Assembly (NCBI RefSeq): GCF_019800005.1
Contig: NZ_JABGCL010000005.1
Location: forward strand, 186,001 to 250,000
DNA length: 64,000 nucleotides
Reading direction: 5' to 3'
Origin: Geminicoccus harenae
Lineage (GTDB): Bacteria > Pseudomonadota > Alphaproteobacteria > Geminicoccales > Geminicoccaceae
Under the pieces are notes generated by a model. It was not told the origin of the DNA. It saw only the letters and a program-made list of their open reading frames with translations, and did no database searches. Both the position numbers and the translations under genes were made by a program. The stretch's first letter is position 1. Each line of letters starts with the position of its first letter. Below are positions 32,953 through 41,011 of this stretch, piece by piece.

Positions 32953-34068
32953 ATGGCCTTTCAGACCAAGGATTTTGTGTCGATCGTTGCCTCGATTGGC
33001 AACGTGATGAAGTCCACCCAGAACAAGGTGACGGACTTCAACATCGGCTCGGTATTTCGGACGCTGGTCGAGGCGCCGGCGGCCGAGATGGACGAGATGT
33101 ACCAGCAGTTCGTCATCGGCCTGATCGAAGGCATCCAGACGGCGGTCTACACCTCGTTCAGCTTCGATCCGATCGACGCCGTGGCGGCGGCCGGCCTGGT
33201 GCGGGTGACCATCGAGGCCAGCGAGCAGCCCGTTCTGATCCCGGCCGGCACCTCGTTCTCGCCGGCTAACGGTCGCGTGGACTATACCTCCAGCGAGGAT
33301 GTCACGATCCCACCGGGCAACACCGTCGCCGACATCCTGGTTGCCGCCGACTCGCCGGGCGTCATCGGCAACATCATGGCCGGCCAGGTCTTCACCCTGT
33401 CGCCTGCCCCGGACGGCCTGGTAAGCGCCACCAACCTCGATGACTTCGCCAGCGGCACCGACGCGGAAAGCGAGGACGACCGCAAGGTCCGGTTCAACGC
33501 CTTCATCCAGTCCTTGAACCGGGGCACGGTGGCGGCCATCGACTACGGCCTGAAGTCCACGACGCGCGAAGATGCCCAGGGCAACCTGATCGAGCGCGTG
33601 GTGGCGGCGGCCGTCGTGGAGCCCTACCTCGACGACCCCAATCAGCCGATCGCCTGGGTGCAGTGCTACGTGCACAACGGTGTCGGCAACACCACCAGCG
33701 CCCTGGTCGAGCGGGCGCGGGAGGTGATCTACGGCTACGTCGACGCCAGCGGCAAGAAGGTGCCCGGCTGGAAGGCGGCCGGCGTCAAGGTGGACGTGCA
33801 TGCGGCCTTCGAGCAGGTCGTGGACGTCGCCGGCGTGCTCACGCCGCTGGCCGGCTACGACAAGCCCACCCTGCTCACCCAGGCCGAGCAGGCGATCTTC
33901 GGCTACATCCGGTCCCTGGATATCGGCCAGCCGGCGATCCTGGCCGAGATCATCGCGCAGATCATGGAGATCGAAGGGGTCTACGACTTTGTCCCTTCCC
34001 AGCCGCTGGCCAGCGTCCAGCCGAACAAGCGCACCAAGCTGATGCCTGGCGCGATCGACCTGACCTGA
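32953..34068 (+). CDS. Baseplate wedge protein, gpJ-like
   Basis: A 371-residue protein beginning one base after the previous stop. Features typical of baseplate J proteins: an N-terminal helix (FNIGSVFRTLVEAPAAEMDE), then ATGA-type beta segments (GTSFSPANGRVDYTSSEDVT and AADSPGVIGNIMAGQVFTLS) and ESEDDRKVRFNAFIQSLNRG. It forms the wedge backbone around the hub. Confidence 0.85.
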   Translation: MAFQTKDFVSIVASIGNVMKSTQNKVTDFNIGSVFRTLVEAPAAEMDEMYQQFVIGLIEGIQTAVYTSFSFDPIDAVAAAGLVRVTIEASEQPVLIPAGTSFSPANGRVDYTSSEDVTIPPGNTVADILVAADSPGVIGNIMAGQVFTLSPAPDGLVSATNLDDFASGTDAESEDDRKVRFNAFIQSLNRGTVAAIDYGLKSTTREDAQGNLIERVVAAAVVEPYLDDPNQPIAWVQCYVHNGVGNTTSALVERAREVIYGYVDASGKKVPGWKAAGVKVDVHAAFEQVVDVAGVLTPLAGYDKPTLLTQAEQAIFGYIRSLDIGQPAILAEIIAQIMEIEGVYDFVPSQPLASVQPNKRTKLMPGAIDLT

Positions 34069-34069
34069 C

Positions 34070-35179
34070 ATGCAGCTCACTCCGAAGCTCCTGGCCTACC
34101 TGCACCGCATCTTCGTCGTCGAGGCGGATCAGTTCCTGGCCCTGCGGCTCACCCACCGCGATGGCATGACCTGGAAGGTGGCCGACGCCCGGCTCACCAC
34201 CACGGTGCCCGGCCATCCGGAGGCCGGCCTGGACGTGGACCTGTCGCAGTACACGGTCGCCTCGCTGATCAGCTACCTGGCGGCCCAGCCTGGCTACATC
34301 ATCCAGTACGGCGACCAGTCCGAGCTCGCCGCGCTGTCGGCGCGCGTGCTGATCGACGGGCAGAACGACGTCGCCCGCTCGAACGGCGACCACCTCTACG
34401 GCTACACCAACATCCTGTGGTCCTACATGGAGGCCATGGCCGTCGAGCTGCAGGAGGCCCGGCGCCAGATCGTCGAGGCGCTCAAGCAGTTGAACACCAA
34501 GACGGCCCAGGGCGAGTGGCTGGACCTGCTGGGCAGCTACTACGCGGTGCCGCGCATCCAGGGCGAGCTGGATGCCTCCTACGGCCCGCGCATCATCGCC
34601 GAGGTGCTGCGCCCGCGCGCGAACAACGTGGCGATGGAAGAAGCCATCAAGGTGTTCACCGGGCAGGACGCCAAGGTGACCGACGTCACCCTCTATGGCG
34701 AGACCTTCCCGCTCTACGATGGCGCGATCACCCATAACGGCACCTGGAACTACAATGCCAGCGCCATCCCGATCTATGGCCTGTTCGACGTCGAGTATGG
34801 CTACGACTTCGAGGGCGGCGCCGACATTACGGCCTTCCAGCAGATCGTCCGCGAGCTGATCGGCCGGCTGCGCGATGCCGGCACGCATCTGCGGTCGCTG
34901 CTGCTGCGCGGCTCGGATATGTCCGACACCTTCACGCCGCCCACCGACGGCGGTCCGATCGACTGGTCGATACAGGCCACGCTCGAGGACACGCTCGACG
35001 AGCCCGACGACCCGGACTTCGCCATGCAGGCTACCCTGGCAGCCATGCAGGACACCCTGGCCGAGCCTGCCGACGAGGCCGAGCTGAGCATCGCCTACGC
35101 CTACAGCTACAACGGGCTGCGCACGCACAACGGCATCATCACCCACGCCGGCGGCCAGACCCTGGCCGAGTCGCTCTAG
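34070..35179 (+). CDS. Tail protein I-like baseplate protein
   Basis: A 369-residue protein directly after gpJ. It has DLLGSYYAVPR in a helical region and a beta-rich distal part (YGLFDVEYGYDFEGG), and ends in acidic repeats (LEDTLDEPDDPDF and LAAMQDTLAEPADEAELS). Position corresponds to P2 gpI, which links the wedge to the tail fibres. Recognition is by order more than by motif. Confidence 0.65.
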   Translation: MQLTPKLLAYLHRIFVVEADQFLALRLTHRDGMTWKVADARLTTTVPGHPEAGLDVDLSQYTVASLISYLAAQPGYIIQYGDQSELAALSARVLIDGQNDVARSNGDHLYGYTNILWSYMEAMAVELQEARRQIVEALKQLNTKTAQGEWLDLLGSYYAVPRIQGELDASYGPRIIAEVLRPRANNVAMEEAIKVFTGQDAKVTDVTLYGETFPLYDGAITHNGTWNYNASAIPIYGLFDVEYGYDFEGGADITAFQQIVRELIGRLRDAGTHLRSLLLRGSDMSDTFTPPTDGGPIDWSIQATLEDTLDEPDDPDFAMQATLAAMQDTLAEPADEAELSIAYAYSYNGLRTHNGIITHAGGQTLAESL

Positions 35180-35183
35180 GCGG

Positions 35184-35206
35184 GTCGTGACGGGACAATC
35201 TCCGTA
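35184..35206 (+). promoter_or_regulatory. Phage late promoter motif (tail fibre operon)
   Basis: GTCGTGAC at 35184-35191, GG, GACAAT at 35194-35199. The predicted start near 35206 gives a 17-nt leader containing GGAGG, followed by a TTG start at 35223: the one clear unit with a leader and a ribosome binding site. Confidence 0.65.
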
Positions 35207-35222
35207 TCTAACGGAGGTCGGC

Positions 35223-35675
35223 TTGAGCCTTTCCTTTCATGACCAATTCGAACGCCCGCCGACCGGTGACTTCTACCTGGAGGTCTTCCGGCGCGGCCAG
35301 CTCATCGAGGTTGTCGACGAGAAGAACCTGATCGTCGCCAACTCGAAGCTGATCCATGCGCGCCTTCTGGGCGGCGACGTGGCCAACCGCAGCGTCACCC
35401 AGATCGCGTTCGGCACCAACCCGGTGGCGCCCAGCACGGGCAACACGACCATCACCGATCCCTACACCAAGGCGATCGACCTGGTCAGCTACCCCGCCAC
35501 CAACCAGGCGCGGTTCGCGTTCTCGCTGGGCACCGCCGAGGCCAACGGCAAGGCCATCGCGGAGTTCGGCCTGCTCACCGCAGGCGGCATGCTCTACGCC
35601 CGCAAGAACCGCTCGAACCCGCTCCACAAAGAATCGGACATCACGTTCGCCGGAACGTGGACGATCAACTTCTGA
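35223..35675 (+). CDS. Tail fibre-region structural protein
   Basis: A 150-residue protein. TTG 35223 is chosen as start because GGAGG stands 5 nt before it; the upstream GTG at 35187 lies inside the promoter motif. Beta-rich segments (FYLEVFRRGQLIEVVDEKN and FAFSLGTAEANGKAIAEFGL) suggest a fibre-attachment or collar-like structure. No family is recognised with certainty. Confidence 0.65.
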   Translation: MSLSFHDQFERPPTGDFYLEVFRRGQLIEVVDEKNLIVANSKLIHARLLGGDVANRSVTQIAFGTNPVAPSTGNTTITDPYTKAIDLVSYPATNQARFAFSLGTAEANGKAIAEFGLLTAGGMLYARKNRSNPLHKESDITFAGTWTINF

Positions 35676-35689
35676 TCGGCGACTAGACC

Positions 35690-36403
35690 ATGGCGAACCA
35701 ACCAGAACAAATTCAGTGGGACGAGGGCGTCTACCAGCTCGAGACTACTGATCCCGTACAGGGCGGCGTCGGCGGCACGTCGAACCGGCCAATTCTCAAC
35801 CTGGCGAACCGCACGGCTTACCTGAAGGACCGCCAGGACAAGCTGGTGAGTGGGGAGACCATCCCGCCCACGGTGGCGCCGAAGAACTCGCCGGAATTCA
35901 CGGGCACGCCTACGGCGCCTGACGTGACCTTGGGCGACCGCTCCGGCAAGATCGCCAATACCAAGTTCGTCCAGGACACGGTTCACGGCCTGAGTTCCCT
36001 TAATGTCAGCGGAAACACCAACGTTACGCTGGGTGCCCAGAAGGCCGGCGCGGGGGTCCAGGTATTCACCGGGGTGCTGACCGGCAACATCGCCGTTATC
36101 GTGCCTGCCGAGCAGAAAAGCTGGATCGTTTCGAACCGCACCTCCGGTGCGTTCTCGCTGACGATCAAGACCGCTGCCGGAAACGGCGTCGTCGTGGCGC
36201 AGGGTAAGAATGCCGAGCTCTGGTGCGACGGCACGAACGTCCTGCAATCGACTAATGACTACACCAATGCGGCCCTGACCGGCACGCCGACCGCGCCCAC
36301 GGCGGCAACTGGCAACAGCTCGCAGCAGGTCGCCAACACCGAATTCGTCCAGCAGACGGCCAATGAAATGGCGATCGTCTACGCAATCATTCTCGGGGGC
36401 TAA
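35690..36403 (+). CDS. Tail fibre protein
   Basis: A 237-residue protein with repeated fibre segments: SPEFTGTPTAPDVTLGDRSG near residue 70 and ALTGTPTAPTAATGNSSQQV near residue 200, each followed by the xVANT(K/E)FVQxT motif. The N-terminal 50 residues (QIQWDEGVYQLETTDPVQGG) may bind the baseplate. The two repeats flank a beta-rich domain. It is likely a short fibre or fibre base. Confidence 0.75.
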   Translation: MANQPEQIQWDEGVYQLETTDPVQGGVGGTSNRPILNLANRTAYLKDRQDKLVSGETIPPTVAPKNSPEFTGTPTAPDVTLGDRSGKIANTKFVQDTVHGLSSLNVSGNTNVTLGAQKAGAGVQVFTGVLTGNIAVIVPAEQKSWIVSNRTSGAFSLTIKTAAGNGVVVAQGKNAELWCDGTNVLQSTNDYTNAALTGTPTAPTAATGNSSQQVANTEFVQQTANEMAIVYAIILGG

Positions 36404-36406
36404 CCC

Positions 36407-36727
36407 ATGGCAGCAGCATTCAAGAACGCGCTCGGCACCTGCGGCACCACGCCTGGCGTGGCTTATACCGGCGCGACCGGGGCGGGCACGGTCATCACGT
36501 CGGCGACCTTCTGCAACACGACCGAAGACAAGACGCCCACGGTGACCGTCACCGTCACCAGCGGCGGCGTGACCAAGCACGTGCTCTACAAGGCCTCGGT
36601 GCCGACCAACGGCACCCTGACCCTCAAGCCCGAGGCACAGATCATCCTGAAGCCGACCGACACGCTGAACGTGCACGCCAGCGAGTCCAACGCGATCGAT
36701 TTTGTGATCTCGGCCACGGAGCTCTGA
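36407..36727 (+). CDS. Small beta-rich tail protein
   Basis: A 106-residue protein of alternating strands (TPTVTVTVTSGGVTKHVLYK and TLTLKPEAQIILKPTDTLNV) of Ig-like character. It lies between two fibre-type genes and begins 3 nt after the preceding stop. It may be a fibre-associated domain protein; the exact role is unknown. Confidence 0.65.
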   Translation: MAAAFKNALGTCGTTPGVAYTGATGAGTVITSATFCNTTEDKTPTVTVTVTSGGVTKHVLYKASVPTNGTLTLKPEAQIILKPTDTLNVHASESNAIDFVISATEL

Positions 36728-36728
36728 T

Positions 36729-37250
36729 ATGGGCCGCCTCAACTACGACAGTGCGCCCGTGCGCAATATCCCGACGGCGGCGCCGGGCGATTCGTCGAGC
36801 ACGCCGGCTTCCACCGCCTTCGTGCAGAACGCCGTGCCGGCCGGGGTCGTGTTGCCTTACGCGGGTCCGGTGCCGCCGGCCGGGTGGCTGCTGTGCGACG
36901 GCTCAAATGTCAGCCGCACGACCTATGCCAAGCTGTTCGCGTCCATTGGCACGACCTACGGGACTGGCAACGGCACGACGACGTTCAAGCTGCCCGACCT
37001 GCGCGGCGAGTTCGTGCGAGGCCTTGACCAGGGGCGCGGGGTAGATGCGGGACGGACGCTGGGTAGCGGGCAGGCGGATGAATTCAAGTCGCACGCCCAC
37101 CCGTTAAACTCAGCCCCCAGCACTGCTGCGGCAGGGGGCGGAGTAGCAGTTCTGACCACTTCGGGTTCGGGGGCGGGAACGCAGACTGCGGGCGGCACCG
37201 AAACGCGCCCGCGCAACGTCGCCATGAACTACATCATCAAATTCGCATAA
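36729..37250 (+). CDS. Tail collar domain protein (first copy)
   Basis: A 173-residue protein. After a fibre-type N-terminus (STPASTAFVQNAVPAG) it has the collar domain: PAGWLLCDGSNVSRTTYAKL, then FKLPDLRGEFVRGLDQG and a terminal RPRNVAMNYIIKFA. Collar domains form the receptor-facing tip of short fibres. It is related to the second copy at 38435. Confidence 0.85.
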   Translation: MGRLNYDSAPVRNIPTAAPGDSSSTPASTAFVQNAVPAGVVLPYAGPVPPAGWLLCDGSNVSRTTYAKLFASIGTTYGTGNGTTTFKLPDLRGEFVRGLDQGRGVDAGRTLGSGQADEFKSHAHPLNSAPSTAAAGGGVAVLTTSGSGAGTQTAGGTETRPRNVAMNYIIKFA

Positions 37251-37263
37251 AGGAGGCTGGGAC

Positions 37264-37998
37264 ATGGCTTACCTTGGTAACAGCCCCCTCAACGCGCTGT
37301 TCAGCTTCACACCAGTCACGCTGGCCCAGGGCCAGACGCAGGTACTGGTCAACTACACGCCGGGCCGCTGCCTGTTCTTCAAGAACGGCGCGCTGCTCGA
37401 CCCGAATATCGACTACACGGCGGCCAACGGCAGCACCGTCACGCTCGCCAGCCCGGCCAGCGCCGGCGACGTGCTGACCGGGATCAACCTCGCGTCGTTC
37501 GCCGTGGCGAATGCGCTGCCGCTAACTGGCGGCACGGTTTCCGGTCCGCTGACCGGACCGGCGAGCGCATCCGAAACGACTGGTGGATTGATCGAGCTCG
37601 CCACGACTGCCGAGGCGCAGGCGCTTCTGGACGACTTGCGTGCGCTGACGCCGAAGAAACTGGCGGACGCCTTCAAGGGAGCGAATACCCTTATTCCCGG
37701 TGGGTCCAACGGGCAGGGTTTCTTCAAGCTGCCGAGTGGGTTGATCGTGCAGTTTGGTTCTGTGATGGGCTTTGACAGCTACACTGTGACGCTTCCGATT
37801 GCTTTCCCATCAAGGCATCTCATGCACCCATTGGCAACTGCTGGCGGAAGCGGAGGCTATGCCCCTAACACCTCAGCCTGGGTGGAAACGTCAGAACCCA
37901 CGGCAGCTAACTTCAAAATCTTCCCATACAGGCCCGGACCAACGGGGGGCGCCGTTAGCGCGGCCCGTGCGGTGTCCTGGTTGGCTATTGGAGTTTGA
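37264..37998 (+). CDS. Tail fibre protein with receptor-tip C-terminus
   Basis: A 244-residue protein with AGGAGG upstream. The N-terminal ~80 residues are a small beta domain (TLAQGQTQVLVNYTPGRCLF); a fibre stretch with PLTGGTVSGPLTGPASASET follows, then a helical region and a C-terminal knob (SGLIVQFGSVMGFDSYTVTL) like the gp53-type or P2 gpH tip. It probably decides host range. The Tfa-type chaperone follows directly. Confidence 0.75.
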   Translation: MAYLGNSPLNALFSFTPVTLAQGQTQVLVNYTPGRCLFFKNGALLDPNIDYTAANGSTVTLASPASAGDVLTGINLASFAVANALPLTGGTVSGPLTGPASASETTGGLIELATTAEAQALLDDLRALTPKKLADAFKGANTLIPGGSNGQGFFKLPSGLIVQFGSVMGFDSYTVTLPIAFPSRHLMHPLATAGGSGGYAPNTSAWVETSEPTAANFKIFPYRPGPTGGAVSAARAVSWLAIGV

Positions 37999-37999
37999 C

Positions 38000-38413
38000 A
38001 TGCAATTTTTCTACTCTCCGGAGGCCGCTGGCTTCTTCTGTCCGGACATCCACGCGAGCATTCCGGAGGATGCCGTCGAAATATCTGCCGACGAGCACGC
38101 GGCTTTGCTGGCCGGGCAATCCCAAGGCAAGCGCATCGTCGCCGACGGGGGAGGTCGGCCGACGCTGGTGGATCCGCCTCCGCCCTCTGACGAGCAGCTC
38201 GCAGCCGCTGCCCGCGTGGAGCGTGACACCGCGCTCACGGCAACCGACTGGCTGGTAGCGCGCCACCGCGACGAAACCGACGCCGGCGGCGACACCACGC
38301 TCACGGCCAACCAGTTCAAGGCATTGCTCGCGTACCGCCAGGTGTTGCGCGACCTGCCCGACCAGAAGGGCTTCCCGGCAGTCGCGATGCCGGAGGCTCC
38401 CGACTTCCTCTAA
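38000..38413 (+). CDS. Tail fibre assembly protein (Tfa-like)
   Basis: A 137-residue protein, starting 1 nt after the preceding stop. The opening MQFFYSPEAAGFFCPDIHAS and the segment VEISADEHAALLAGQSQGKR are typical of Tfa chaperones, followed by PPPSDEQ and a helical C-terminus with KALLAYRQVLRDLPDQKGFP. It assists folding or trimerisation of the fibre tip encoded just upstream. Confidence 0.85.
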   Translation: MQFFYSPEAAGFFCPDIHASIPEDAVEISADEHAALLAGQSQGKRIVADGGGRPTLVDPPPPSDEQLAAAARVERDTALTATDWLVARHRDETDAGGDTTLTANQFKALLAYRQVLRDLPDQKGFPAVAMPEAPDFL

Positions 38414-38434
38414 GCGAAAAGGCTGGGCCGATGA

Positions 38435-38950
38435 GTGGCAGCGATCAGTGATTTCTTCGATGGGATGCACGGGGTAATCTTCCCGTTCGGCGGCACGACG
38501 GCTCCGGCCGGGTTCCTGATGTGCGATGGCAAGGAGTACAGCCGGCTCCAGTACCCGGCGCTGTATGCGGTGCTCCTGACCCGCTTCGGCTCCAGCGATG
38601 GCGACCAGTTGTTCAAGGTGCCCGATCTGCGCGGCCGGGTGATCGCTGGCGTGGACAATATGGGCGGCACGGCAGCAGGGCGGCTCACGACGGCAGGCTC
38701 TGGCGTCAATGGAGCCGTGCTGGGCGCGGATGGCGGCGAACAGGCACACACGCTGACCGTCCCGGAAATTCCGGCGCACACCCACGCCGACAGCCGCTAT
38801 ACCGGCACCAATCCTGGGGCTGGATCGCCGGTAGCCGGCACGGGCGCCACGGCAGTGATTGGGCAAGCCCAGGGCGGCAGCACTGGTGGCGGCCTGCCGC
38901 ACAACAACGTCCAGCCCACGCTGGTGCTGAACTACATCATCAAGACATAG
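38435..38950 (+). CDS. Tail collar domain protein (second copy)
   Basis: A 171-residue protein with a GTG start. The collar core is PAGFLMCDGKEYSRLQYPAL, FKVPDLRGRVIAGVDNMGG, then IPAHTHAD and VQPTLVLNYIIKT, as in MdpB-like proteins. It lacks the fibre-type N-terminus of the copy at 36729. It is the last phage gene and a terminator follows. Confidence 0.85.
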   Translation: MAAISDFFDGMHGVIFPFGGTTAPAGFLMCDGKEYSRLQYPALYAVLLTRFGSSDGDQLFKVPDLRGRVIAGVDNMGGTAAGRLTTAGSGVNGAVLGADGGEQAHTLTVPEIPAHTHADSRYTGTNPGAGSPVAGTGATAVIGQAQGGSTGGGLPHNNVQPTLVLNYIIKT

Positions 38951-38972
38951 GACGGCGATCGCCTGATCCTGG

Positions 38973-38997
38973 GGCCCGGCATCGTCCGGGCCTTTTG
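38973..38997 (+). terminator. Terminator at the end of the tail fibre operon
   Basis: GGCCCGG pairs with CCGGGCC around a 6-nt loop, followed by TTTT. It ends transcription of the phage structural region. Confidence 0.75.
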
Positions 38998-39003
38998 CTT
39001 GGG

Positions 39004-39090
39004 TGGTGCGGGCGGTCGGACTCGAACCGACACTCCCTCTCGGGAAGTGGCTTTTGAGGCCACCGCGTCTACCAATTCCACCACGCCCGC
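39004..39090 (-). tRNA. tRNA-Leu (CAA)
   Basis: An intact 87-nt leucine tRNA on the minus strand: acceptor GCGGGCG/CGCCCGC, D-arm AATTGGTAGACGC, anticodon stem GTGGC/GCCAC with loop CTCAAAA (anticodon CAA), a long variable arm, T-arm with TTCGAGT and encoded CCA. Its first 27 nt match the truncated copy at 39177-39221 at 26 positions. Confidence 0.95.
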
Positions 39091-39176
39091 TTCCGAGGTC
39101 TGTGCCCGACCTGCGCCCGGGCTCTGCTCACCTACCGAAAAAACCTAGCGTTTCCAAGGGCTCACGGCGCTTGACA

Positions 39177-39221
39177 CCCGGATTTTGAGTCCGGCGCGTC
39201 TACCAGTTCCACCACGCCCGC
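39177..39221 (-). pseudogene. Truncated tRNA-Leu (CAA), probable prophage attachment scar
   Basis: On the minus strand the acceptor 5' strand, D-arm and anticodon arm (stem CCGGA/TCCGG, loop CTCAAAA) of a second tRNA-Leu are present, but the variable arm, T-arm and 3' acceptor strand are missing; unrelated DNA follows directly. This is what an attachment site in the anticodon arm would leave at one end of a prophage, and here it lies exactly between phage and host genes. Confidence 0.65.
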
Positions 39222-39291
39222 ACGGGCGACCGGCGCACTAGTGCCATGGGCGAACACCAGCGTCCAGTGCCGGCAGCGGTAGGAAACGGGC

Positions 39292-39717
39292 TCAATCGTC
39301 GGCCACCACCACGAGCCGGTTGCCGTCCACCCGCACCACGCGCACGGCCGCACCGGCCGGCAGATCGGGTCCGCTGGCCGGCCAGCTCGAATCGCCGACC
39401 CGCAGCCGGCCGCTGCCGTTCCGGATCGGCCGGTCCAGGACCAGCCTGGTGCCCACCAGCGCCGCACCCCGGCGGTTCAGGTCCGGCAGCGGCGAGGCAG
39501 GGGGTGCCGGGCGGAAGCGGAACCAGGCGAGCACCGCCAGGCCCGCCGCCAGGGCGAACACCAGGGCCTGGACCTGCCAGACCAGTTCCGGCGCCCACCA
39601 GGCGACGGCGGCCGTGACCACCGCGGCCACCGCCAGCCAGGCGAAGAAGAAGCCGGGCGTGGCCAGCTCCAGGAGCAACAGGACCCCGCCGATCGCCAGC
39701 CATTGCCAGGCCGCCAT
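39292..39717 (-). CDS. NfeD-family membrane protein
   Basis: A 141-residue protein: two or three hydrophobic segments in residues 1-65 (WLAIGGVLLLLELATPGFFF and ALVFALAAGLAVLAWF) and a C-terminal OB-fold (SGRLRVGDSSWPASGPDLPA, AVRVVRVDGNRLVVV). NfeD proteins partner SPFH-domain proteins in membrane organisation, and the SPFH gene lies directly upstream. The ATG at 39717 is preferred since GAGGAG stands 8 nt before it; the GTG at 39726 is too close. Confidence 0.9.
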   Translation of the reverse strand: MAAWQWLAIGGVLLLLELATPGFFFAWLAVAAVVTAAVAWWAPELVWQVQALVFALAAGLAVLAWFRFRPAPPASPLPDLNRRGAALVGTRLVLDRPIRNGSGRLRVGDSSWPASGPDLPAGAAVRVVRVDGNRLVVVADD

Positions 39718-39729
39718 GGCCAGCACTCC

Positions 39730-40710
39730 TCAGCCCTGCCCGTCCGGCCGGGGACCCCAGGGGGCGGCGGCCGCGGCCTGGGTGGTGCGCTGGCCCAGCG
39801 CCTCCTGGGCCAGCTCGGCGATCCCGGTCAGCGAGCCCAGTGCGGCGCTGGCTTCCATCGGCAGGATGAAGGTCTTCTGGTTGGGCGAGGTGGCGAAGCG
39901 ACCCAGCGCTTCCAGGTATTTCTGGGCGACGAAATAGTTGGCGGCCTGGATCCCGCCCTCGCCGATGGCACCGGCCAGCATCCTGGTGGCCTCGGCCTCC
40001 GCCTGGGCCAGCCGCTCGCGCGCCTCGGCATCGCGCATCGCCGCGTCGCGCCGGCCTTCCGCCTCCAGCACCGCCGCCTGCTTCATCCCCTCGGCGCGCA
40101 GGATCGCGGCCGCCCGCGACCCTTCCGCCTCCAGCACCACCGCGCGCTTCTCGCGCTCGGCCTTCATCTGCCGGGCCATGCTGCTGACCAGGTCCGCCGG
40201 CGGCCGGATGTCCTTGATCTCGATCCGGGTGACCTTGACTCCCCAGGGCTGGGTCGCCTCGTCCACCACGGTGAGCAGCCGGCTGTTGATCACGTCGCGC
40301 TGGCTGAGCACCGCATCCAGGTCCAGCGAGCCCATCACCGTGCGGATATTGGTCATGGTCAGGTTCAAAATGGCGTTGCGCAAATCGGCCACCTCGTAGG
40401 CGGCGCGCGCCACGTTCAGGACCTGGTAGAACACCACCCCGTCCGCGGTCACCATCGCGTTGTCGCGGGTGATGACCTCCTGGGAGGGCACGTCCAGCAC
40501 CTGCTCCATCACGCTGAGCCTGGCGCCCACCCGGTCGATCACCGGCACGATCAGGTTGAGGCCCGGGGACAGGGTCCGGGTGTAGCGGCCAAACCGCTCC
40601 ACGGTCCATTCCTCGCCCTGCGTCACCGAGCGCACCCCCATGGCGATCAGCGTGATGATCACCACCAGCACCACCAGCACCACGACCGTCGCGCCGAACT
40701 CCATGCCCAT
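39730..40710 (-). CDS. SPFH/Band 7 protein, QmcA/paraslipin-like
   Basis: A 326-residue protein with one N-terminal membrane segment (VVVLVVLVVIITLIAMGV) followed by the Band 7 domain (ERFGRYTRTLSPGLNLIVPV, DVPSQEVITRDNAMVTADGV, TRIEIKDIRPP) and a helical Ala/Glu-rich tail. QmcA-like proteins form large cages or rafts in the inner membrane with an NfeD partner, which follows in the same operon. The length matches the family. Confidence 0.9.
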   Translation of the reverse strand: MGMEFGATVVVLVVLVVIITLIAMGVRSVTQGEEWTVERFGRYTRTLSPGLNLIVPVIDRVGARLSVMEQVLDVPSQEVITRDNAMVTADGVVFYQVLNVARAAYEVADLRNAILNLTMTNIRTVMGSLDLDAVLSQRDVINSRLLTVVDEATQPWGVKVTRIEIKDIRPPADLVSSMARQMKAEREKRAVVLEAEGSRAAAILRAEGMKQAAVLEAEGRRDAAMRDAEARERLAQAEAEATRMLAGAIGEGGIQAANYFVAQKYLEALGRFATSPNQKTFILPMEASAALGSLTGIAELAQEALGQRTTQAAAAAPWGPRPDGQG

Positions 40711-40790
40711 CCTCCGCCGCCCTCGTCCGCCTGTCCTTTCCTAGCAGGTCGGCTTTGACAGATCGCGGGGGAACGCCCACCATTCGTCCT

Positions 40791-40962
40791 GGATGGTGCC
40801 CGGGGTGACCCGGGCCGAGAGGGAAGCCGGTGCGATGCCGGCGCTGCCCCCGCAACCGTAAGCGGTGAGCCGTCGCTCGAGCTCAAAGCCACTGGGGCCT
40901 TTAGGTCCTGGGAAGGCAGAGCGACCGGTGCCGACCCGCGAGCCGGGAAACCTGCCGTCCGT
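40791..40962 (+). ncRNA. Cobalamin (B12) riboswitch
   Basis: The aptamer landmarks are present in order: GAGAGGGAAGCCGGTG, CCCCCGCAACCGTAAGCGG, GCCACTGG, GGGAAGGCAGAG, CCGACCCGCGAGCCGGGA and the closing AACCTGCC. Adenosylcobalamin binding normally lowers expression of the gene downstream. A GC-rich hairpin (around 40980-41000) follows and could hide the ribosome binding site GGAGG at 41001, which argues for translational control. Confidence 0.95.
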
Positions 40963-41011
40963 TTGCCATGTCGGAACTCGCCGGGCGGGGTGCCCCGGCC
41001 GGAGGTCAATC

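Noticed and set aside
39177..39221. Second functional tRNA-Leu
   Set aside because: There is no T-arm, variable arm or 3' acceptor strand within reach, so it cannot fold into a tRNA.
38951..39291. Search for integrase, holin or endolysin genes at the right prophage end
   Set aside because: No such frame is present; only a terminator and the tRNA-Leu copies are found, so these genes must lie to the left of the window.
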